Under the pieces are notes generated by a model that did no database searches, had not been told where the DNA came from, and worked only from the letters and a program-made list of their open reading frames with translations. The position numbers and the translations under genes are program-made. A DNA stretch of 5,678 bases, taken from assembly GCA_007121575.1 (NCBI GenBank), contig SKKJ01000147.1:1-5678 (forward strand), read 5' to 3'. Shown in pieces: positions 1 through 4,057 of this stretch. Every line of letters starts with the position of its first letter. The first letter of the stretch is position 1. Source of the stretch: Natronomonas sp. GTDB taxonomy: Archaea; Halobacteriota; Halobacteria; Halobacteriales; Haloarculaceae.

Positions 1-846
1 CGTCCGATGCTCTCGTACGCCGCACCGCTCGCGGTCGCCGGACTCATCTACGTGATTCTGGGCCAGATCGATTATTTCATCATCGGACTGTTCGATACAG
101 CGGAGGGTGTCGGTATCTACCGCGTCGGATATATGCTCGCCGCGAACCTCCTTATCGTGTTTACCGCGATTTCGCCGGTATTTAAGCCGCTCATCGCTGA
201 AGTCAAACAGGACGACGAACGCGTCACACGGCAATACCGGACGGCAACAAGGTGGGTCGCCGGACTCACCCTCCCGCTTGCGATCACGTTGTCGTTGGGC
301 GCGAGCGCGTACCTCTCGCTTATTTTCACGCCACAATACACCACTGCAACGCTCGCTGTCGTCATCCTCGCCGTCGGCTATCTGATCAACGTCACCTGCG
401 GTGGGCCCGATGGCGCGCTATTGCAGGGACTCGGCTACTCACGCCTCGTTTTCGTGAACACGACGCTGTTACTCGGCATCAACGCCATCGGGAGTGCATT
501 ATTGGTGCCACGACTCGGTATTACTGGTGCCGCGATCGGTACCTCACTGGCTCTCGTCATCGCCGGTCTCGCTGCGATCTCGGAGGTGTATCTCGTTCGC
601 GGCATCCATCCGTTGACGTACAGTCTGGGGAAGATCTTCCTCTCTGCGGTTCCCGCGGCGATCGCCGGCGGCGTTGTCGTCTTGTTGTTGCCACCGATCG
701 CTGTCGCCGTGTTCCTCCCGATCGTCGTCTTTGTCGTGTATTCGGCATTCATCGTCGCAACCGGTGCCCTCACGAGTGCTGACGCCTCGTTTGCCGCACA
801 GTTCGGGCCGAAAGCCGAGCAGGCCGTTTCGGCGATCGTTGAGTGA
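1..846 (+). CDS. Polysaccharide/oligosaccharide flippase (Wzx/MATE superfamily), C-terminal part, 5' truncated by window edge
   Basis: The reading frame is open from base 1 and the first in-window Met (base 7) lies inside a membrane helix, so the real start is upstream. The visible part is about 281 residues, against roughly 480-500 for a full flippase. Counting from the Met at 7, about eight hydrophobic segments are visible (near 5-27, 40-62, 84-106, 113-130, 146-167, 172-193, 209-229 and 231-253). This fits the second half of a 12-14 helix transporter. Family-like stretches are 'FKPLIAEVKQDD' followed by a basic loop (60-83), 'GGPDGALLQGLGYSR' (132-146) and 'VPRLGITGAAIGTSLAL' (167-183). 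Known members flip lipid-linked oligosaccharides across the cytoplasmic membrane for surface polysaccharide or protein glycosylation. The substrate cannot be told from this fragment. The C-terminus is a short acidic tail. Any glycan gene partners would lie upstream of the window. Confidence 0.85.
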   Translation, partial: RPMLSYAAPLAVAGLIYVILGQIDYFIIGLFDTAEGVGIYRVGYMLAANLLIVFTAISPVFKPLIAEVKQDDERVTRQYRTATRWVAGLTLPLAITLSLGASAYLSLIFTPQYTTATLAVVILAVGYLINVTCGGPDGALLQGLGYSRLVFVNTTLLLGINAIGSALLVPRLGITGAAIGTSLALVIAGLAAISEVYLVRGIHPLTYSLGKIFLSAVPAAIAGGVVVLLLPPIAVAVFLPIVVFVVYSAFIVATGALTSADASFAAQFGPKAEQAVSAIVE

Positions 847-914
847 TACCGGCGACCCGTACGGTTGACGGACGATCATGGGTCGGAATGCCGTCGTTGG
901 GTGATCAAAATGCT

Positions 915-930
915 CCGTAAGGGTTACGAA
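915..930 (+). promoter_or_regulatory. Possible promoter/operator before the DUF5789-like gene
   Basis: A TTACG-type AT-richer stretch is centred about 27 bases upstream of the ATG at 953, where an archaeal TATA box would lie for a leaderless mRNA. It is part of a small inverted repeat, CGTAA (916-920), GGG, TTACG (924-928). The match to a TATA consensus is weak. The rest of the 106-base gap after the flippase (847-952) shows only short imperfect palindromes. Confidence 0.3.
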
Positions 931-952
931 CAGGCGCGTTGAACCCCGATGC

Positions 953-1237
953 ATGAGCGATAACGACGAGGACGAAGGCCCTGCGGTTCCACTCGGCGAT
1001 GGCGCTCCCGTTGAAGGTGCGCCGCTTTCGCGGGTCGCCTCACGGCTGCATTACGCGATCGAAAAGAGCGAAATCCTCCGTCGAGAGGGTGAGACGACGA
1101 TCCGAACACCCGATGGTCCTCGCGAACTCGCCGAGGTACTCGAAGACGTGGATACGGTCTATTTCGACACCAGACAGACGTTCGAAACGGCCGTTCGAGA
1201 CGTCATCGGAACCGGTCCGACCCCGACGAACGAGTAA
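953..1237 (+). CDS. Small acidic haloarchaeal protein, DUF5789-like
   Basis: A 94-residue protein of unknown function. The N-terminus is acidic and probably disordered (residues 2-9 are mostly Asp, Glu, Ser and Asn). A compact domain follows at about 23-86, with 'SRLHYAIEKSEILRREG' (30-46), 'TIRTPDGPRELAEVLEDV' (49-66) and 'TYFDTRQTF'-like residues near 68-77. This pattern (a short helix-strand region around 'I.TPDGPREL..VL', then a helix ending in a V.G.GP tail) is what I recall of the haloarchaeal DUF5789 family, which usually has about 80-100 residues. No catalytic or metal-binding residues stand out, and there is no signal peptide or membrane segment, so it should be cytoplasmic. The ATG at 953 is the only sensible start. 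It is followed by a strong hairpin at its stop codon, which suggests a monocistronic transcript. The family assignment is from memory of sequence patterns. Confidence 0.8.
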   Translation: MSDNDEDEGPAVPLGDGAPVEGAPLSRVASRLHYAIEKSEILRREGETTIRTPDGPRELAEVLEDVDTVYFDTRQTFETAVRDVIGTGPTPTNE

Positions 1238-1256
1238 TCGTTCTATCTCGTTCGTC
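1225..1256 (+). terminator. Perfect 10-bp hairpin across the DUF5789-like stop codon
   Basis: Bases 1225-1234 (GACGAACGAG) are the exact reverse complement of 1247-1256 (CTCGTTCGTC), with a 12-base loop that contains the TAA stop (1235-1237). The right arm is followed by TTGT. It sits where a transcript end would be expected, between two + strand genes 73 bases apart. Archaeal termination relies more on U-tracts than on hairpins, and the U-tract here is short, so it may act as an mRNA 3'-end stabiliser or terminator. The inverted repeat is seen directly; its role is inferred. Confidence 0.5.
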
Positions 1257-1281
1257 TTGTGTATGCTCTTCGTCATAGACG

Positions 1282-1290
1282 CTTTTGTGG
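1282..1290 (+). promoter_or_regulatory. TATA-like box for the DUF302 gene
   Basis: The sequence CTTTTGTGG is centred about 25 bases upstream of the ATG at 1311. This is the spacing expected of a haloarchaeal TATA box driving a leaderless transcript. It supports 1311 rather than an upstream ATG (1263) as the start. The consensus match is partial. Confidence 0.4.
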
Positions 1291-1310
1291 ATGCGGCGTC
1301 TGTATCCGAT

Positions 1311-1748
1311 ATGGCGCTCGCATTCGACCCGGCAGAGATCGAACCGAACGATATCGGCGAAAAGCAAGCGACTCTTGACATGGATCACGAGGCCGCGATT
1401 GAACACGTCAGAGAGACCGCTGAAGAAGCCGGATTCGGCGTGCCGGTCGAGTTTTCTCCTTCGGAGTTGCTCAACGAGAAAGTCGATGCCGATCGCGATC
1501 CCTACTACGTGTTAGGTGCGTGTAACCCGGTGGTAGCCGACCGTGCGCTCGATGAGTCGCTCAGGCAAGGTGCGTTATTCCCCTGTAATTTCGTTATCTG
1601 GGAGGAAGCCCCCGGTGTTCAGCGTGTATATCACGTTTCGATCATGAAGATCGGTCGCCTCATCGGGATCGCCCCGGATAACGAGGCGTGGGAATCGATC
1701 GTTGAAGACACCGGTACACTCGTTGAGGCGTTTTTCGACGCGCTATGA
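1311..1748 (+). CDS. DUF302 domain protein
   Basis: A 145-residue soluble, acidic protein. The DUF302 core runs from about residue 24 to 98. It has 'DHEAAIEHVRETAEEAGFGV' (25-44), a Glu/Leu-rich helix with 'LLNEKVD' (53-59), 'YYVLGACNP' (65-73) and 'ALFPCNFVIWEE' (88-99). The LGxCNP and LPCxxxV-type motifs are hallmarks of the family, and Cys71 and Cys92 are the conserved cysteines. A C-terminal extension (100-145) with 'VYHVSIMKIGRLIGIAPDN' resembles that of haloarchaeal members. The biochemical role of DUF302 is not established; the cysteines could bind a ligand or metal, but that is speculation. The frame is open upstream as far as 999, but homologous sequence and the TATA-like box at 1282-1290 favour the ATG at 1311. 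Its TGA overlaps an ATG as ATGA (1745-1748), the apparent original start of the patatin-like pseudogene, so the two were probably cotranscribed and translationally coupled. Confidence 0.85.
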   Translation: MALAFDPAEIEPNDIGEKQATLDMDHEAAIEHVRETAEEAGFGVPVEFSPSELLNEKVDADRDPYYVLGACNPVVADRALDESLRQGALFPCNFVIWEEAPGVQRVYHVSIMKIGRLIGIAPDNEAWESIVEDTGTLVEAFFDAL

Positions 1749-2006
1749 CGATCCTGCGGACGATCTCACGAACGTCGTGATCGCCTGTCAGGGCGTCAGA
1801 AGCCACACGGCGTTCACCGCTGGCGTGCTTCGTCAGTTGCTCGAAGACGTTCCTACGACGCACACGATCGTTGGATTTAGCGGAACGTCGGGTGGTGCCG
1901 CTTGCACGACGCTTGCGTGTACGGATGCGTTCATCCGGACGAACATCCCGGGACGCTGCTGTCGAGCTTTTGGAGCGATCTCTCGGTGAACTCACCGCTG
2001 CACTGA
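1745..2006 (+). pseudogene. Decayed, truncated patatin-like hydrolase (ATGA-coupled to DUF302)
   Basis: The N-terminal part of a patatin-like phospholipase is recognisable but spread over three frames. The ATG at 1745 overlaps the DUF302 stop and encodes M-T. The family sequence then continues one frame away from 1750 (D-P-A-D-D-L-T-N), implying loss of one base near 1748-1750. The frame at 1750-1920 gives 'VVIACQGVRSHTAFTAGVL' and 'IVGFSGTSGGAACTTLAC', with the GxSxG nucleophile Ser at 1888-1890. A second single-base loss near 1918-1920 (likely a TGG codon reduced to TG) moves the frame so that 'YGCVHPDEHPGTLLSSFW' and 'SDLSVNSPLH' follow, ending at TGA 2004-2006. The oxyanion-hole loop, normally GGG, reads G-V-R. 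Nothing resembling the C-terminal remainder, including the patatin catalytic Asp, appears before the convergent SDR gene. Intact patatin-like proteins hydrolyse acyl esters of lipids or, in some haloarchaea, polyhydroxyalkanoate; this copy cannot make a working enzyme. Confidence 0.75.
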
Positions 2007-2050
2007 GTCGTTCTTTGCGATATCGTGATGTCTGCGTATTCGGAGACGGC

Positions 2051-2926
2051 TCAGTACGTCAGACTCATCCCACCTTCGTACGTCATGTCGCCGCCGTTGA
2101 GGTGGTCGCTGTGCTTCGAACAACCCATCACGAACAGATTTGCCACCTCATACGGTTCCATTAGTTCTTTAACCCGAGTCTGCCCGAGCATGACGTCCTT
2201 GACGACTTCGTCCACCGTCATTTCGCGTCGGTCTGCGGTATCCGGAAGTTGCTTGGCGACGAGCGCGGTTTTCACATAGCCCGTTGAGACGCTGAACGAT
2301 CGAATCGTGCCTCCTCCTTCGGCGGCGATCGACTGCGTCAATCCTCGAAGACCGAATTTGAGCGTGTTGTAGGCGACCTTATCACGCGTGACGATATGTC
2401 CGTGAACCGAACACATATTCGCGACGACACCGCGGCCGCGCTCGCTTTCCCGAAAATGTGGCAAACAGTGCTTCGTCAGGACGAGTGGCGCACGGAGCAT
2501 GATCTCGTGCATCTGGTCGTACTTTTCGAGCGGGAACGATTCGATCGGGGCGACGTGTTGGATCCCGGCGTTGTTCACGAGATACTGAACCGTCCCGTGG
2601 TCTGCAGCCTCGTCGACGATCCGCTCGAGCGCAGCGTCGTCTGTGAGGTTCGCCGGTACGGGGACGACGTTTCCGGGTATCTCAAGCTCGTTCGCTGTCT
2701 TCTGGACCTCTTCGAGCCCGTCATCATCGATATCGGTCGCGACAACTGTAAGGCCGTTTGCCGCGAATGCCAGTGCCGTCGCCCGGCCGATTCCGGACGC
2801 GCCACCAGTTATAATCGCCACGTTCTCCTCGGTGTAGTTCGGATCGTCGAGGACGAGCAGGTCCTCTCGCGTTATGTCGCTCGGACCGTATTTTTCCATC
2901 GCTTCCGCAACAGTCATGTCAGCCAT
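2051..2926 (-). CDS. SDR family oxidoreductase, 3-hydroxybutyrate dehydrogenase-like
   Basis: A 291-residue NAD(P)-dependent short-chain dehydrogenase. The start is taken as the ATG at 2926; a GTG at 2932 would add two residues. Residues 1-36 are an extension ahead of the Rossmann fold. The cofactor motif TGGASGIG lies at 40-47. Asp65 ends the second strand, which favours NAD. NNAG is at 118-121, and the catalytic Ser173, Tyr186 and Lys190 (YNTLK) are present. The segment 'NNAGIQHVAPIESFPLEKYD' and the 'SVHGH' context strongly recall 3-hydroxybutyrate dehydrogenases, which interconvert 3-hydroxybutyrate and acetoacetate in the cytoplasm. Oddities: the position of the tetrad Asn appears to be Met143 (in IMLRAP), and the usual Pro-Gly after strand six is Thr215-Gly216. 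The true substrate is therefore uncertain. The gene converges on the patatin remnant and diverges from the radical SAM gene. Confidence 0.85.
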   Translation of the reverse strand: MADMTVAEAMEKYGPSDITREDLLVLDDPNYTEENVAIITGGASGIGRATALAFAANGLTVVATDIDDDGLEEVQKTANELEIPGNVVPVPANLTDDAALERIVDEAADHGTVQYLVNNAGIQHVAPIESFPLEKYDQMHEIMLRAPLVLTKHCLPHFRESERGRGVVANMCSVHGHIVTRDKVAYNTLKFGLRGLTQSIAAEGGGTIRSFSVSTGYVKTALVAKQLPDTADRREMTVDEVVKDVMLGQTRVKELMEPYEVANLFVMGCSKHSDHLNGGDMTYEGGMSLTY

Positions 2927-2950
2927 ATACACACCTATGACTCATTGCAC

Positions 2951-2957
2951 GTAAAAC
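2951..2957 (-). promoter_or_regulatory. TATA-like box for the SDR gene
   Basis: On the - strand this reads GTTTTAC, with its near edge 25 bases upstream of the ATG at 2926. That is the haloarchaeal TATA position for a leaderless transcript and supports this ATG. It lies within a small ACGT-AAA-ACGT repeat (2949-2959). No Shine-Dalgarno motif precedes the start. Confidence 0.5.
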
Positions 2958-3014
2958 GTCACCCCATTCCGACTCGACCTTTCGGATGCGGAACCACGGA
3001 CCGTAACGCACGAC

Positions 3015-3024
3015 TTTTCAGTAT
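3015..3024 (+). promoter_or_regulatory. TATA-like box for the radical SAM gene
   Basis: An AT-rich stretch, TTTTCAGTAT, lies 25-34 bases before the ATG at 3049, in the 122-base divergent intergenic region. The position fits a leaderless archaeal promoter, but the match is imperfect. Confidence 0.35.
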
Positions 3025-3048
3025 CGACCGCGAAACCGGTGATAACGA

Positions 3049-4041
3049 ATGATATCGAAGGGGTGTGAACAGTGTGCTGTCGGCGGAAAGATGGTTCTTT
3101 TCGTCTATGGATACTGCGATCAGCGCGACTGTTTTTACTGCCCGCTCGGTGAAAACCGCAAAAACGTCACCCAAGCGTACGCCAACGAACGGCCCGTCGA
3201 ATCTGACGACGACATCATCGAAGAAGCGAAACGGATGGACGCACTCGGCACATCGATCACCGGCGGTGAGCCCCAGGAAGTGATGGACCGAACCTGTCGG
3301 TATCTCAGCCTGCTCAAAGACGAGTTCGGTGATGATCACCATACACACCTGTACACCGGGATTACCGGCGGCAGAGAGAACATGCGACGGCTTGCCGAAG
3401 CCGGCCTCGATGAGATACGATTCCATCCGCCACTCGAGTTGTGGGGCGAACTACACGGAACCGAGTGGGAGGAGATCCTGTATATCGCCCGCGAAGAAGG
3501 GATAACGCCGGCGTTCGAGATTCCCGGCATTCGAGCCGAACCAGAATTCCTCGACTTTCTCGACGAGGGCGCCGCCGAGTTCTGTAACATCAACGAGTTC
3601 GAGATGTCCGACGGGAACTATCGCCGGATGCAAGAGGAAGGATTCGAACTCCGCGAAAACCACATGTCGGCCGTCGAGGGGTCACACGACATCCTCGAGG
3701 AAATGGGCGATCACGAGCGGGTATACTTCTGTACGAGCGTGTTTAAAGACGCTGCTCAACACCGCTCGCGGCTCAAACGTATGGCGCGAAGCATTCGCCG
3801 GGAGTTCGATGAGATCACCGATGATGGAACCCTCGTGTACGGAAAGACGTGGGAACCCGAAGCGCGCTTGAAAGAGCTCGGCGTCCCCGATGAGTTCTAC
3901 ACTGTCAAATCAGACCACGTCGAGTTGGCGTGGTGGCTTCTCGAAGAGATGATCGCTGAAGGCGATGTCGAAAAGGGCGAAATCGTCGAACAGTATCCGA
4001 CCTACGATGGGACAGTGGTTGAGCGGACGCCGCTGGCGTGA
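3049..4041 (+). CDS. Radical SAM protein, uncharacterised family related to pyruvate formate-lyase activase
   Basis: A 330-residue cytoplasmic protein, about the normal length for a bare radical SAM enzyme. The cluster motif is Cys23, Cys28 and Cys31 in 'YGYCDQRDCFYCPLGENRK' (20-38). The spacing is CX4CX2C rather than the usual CX3CX2C, with the aromatic residue before the last Cys kept. The GGEP SAM-binding motif is at 72-75. A further CxxC (Cys6, Cys9) precedes the first strand. The TIM-barrel-like order continues with 'THLYTGITGG' (99-108), 'LDEIRFHPPLE' (120-130), 'PAFEIPGI' (154-161) and 'EFCNINEFEMSD' (177-188). The N-terminal 'MISKGCEQC...GGKMVLFVYGYC' is typical of an archaeal family (COG2108-like, from memory) with no established substrate. 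Members should bind a 4Fe-4S cluster and cleave SAM to a 5'-deoxyadenosyl radical. The gene appears monocistronic: divergent from the SDR and convergent with the kinase, 12 bases between stops. The ATG at 3049 fits family starts. Confidence 0.85.
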   Translation: MISKGCEQCAVGGKMVLFVYGYCDQRDCFYCPLGENRKNVTQAYANERPVESDDDIIEEAKRMDALGTSITGGEPQEVMDRTCRYLSLLKDEFGDDHHTHLYTGITGGRENMRRLAEAGLDEIRFHPPLELWGELHGTEWEEILYIAREEGITPAFEIPGIRAEPEFLDFLDEGAAEFCNINEFEMSDGNYRRMQEEGFELRENHMSAVEGSHDILEEMGDHERVYFCTSVFKDAAQHRSRLKRMARSIRREFDEITDDGTLVYGKTWEPEARLKELGVPDEFYTVKSDHVELAWWLLEEMIAEGDVEKGEIVEQYPTYDGTVVERTPLA

Positions 4042-4057
4042 GTGCGAACCGACTCAC
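4038..4057. terminator. Small hairpin spanning the two convergent stop codons
   Basis: GTGAGT (4038-4043) pairs with ACTCAC (4052-4057) across an 8-base loop. The stems contain the TGA stops of both convergent genes (4039-4041 on +, 4056-4054 on -). A pyrimidine-rich run (4059-4069) follows on the + strand, which could help release the radical SAM transcript. The stem is only 6 bp, so a bidirectional terminator role is tentative. Confidence 0.35.

Noticed and set aside
847..952. Terminator after the flippase gene
   Set aside because: Only 4-5 bp imperfect stems (for example GACGG/CCGTC at 867-871 and 891-895) and no T-tract; not strong enough to call.
999..1310. In-frame open extension upstream of the DUF302 gene, overlapping the DUF5789-like gene
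   Set aside because: Its translation is basic and Arg/Ser-rich, unlike any DUF302 protein, and it shadows the DUF5789-like frame. Homology and a TATA-like box favour the start at 1311.
1871..2164. Separate gene in the third frame across the patatin remnant
   Set aside because: It begins at a TTG, is very Arg-rich and runs into the SDR gene on the other strand. Its readable parts are better explained by frameshifted patatin sequence.
2927..2932. GTG at 2932 as the SDR start
   Set aside because: It adds only two residues. The ATG at 2926 gives an MADMTV-type start as in relatives I recall and the right distance to the TATA-like box.
2396..3052. 218-codon open frame on the + strand opposite the SDR gene
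   Set aside because: It lies antisense to a gene with clear SDR motifs; its translation has no recognisable domain and runs across the promoter region.
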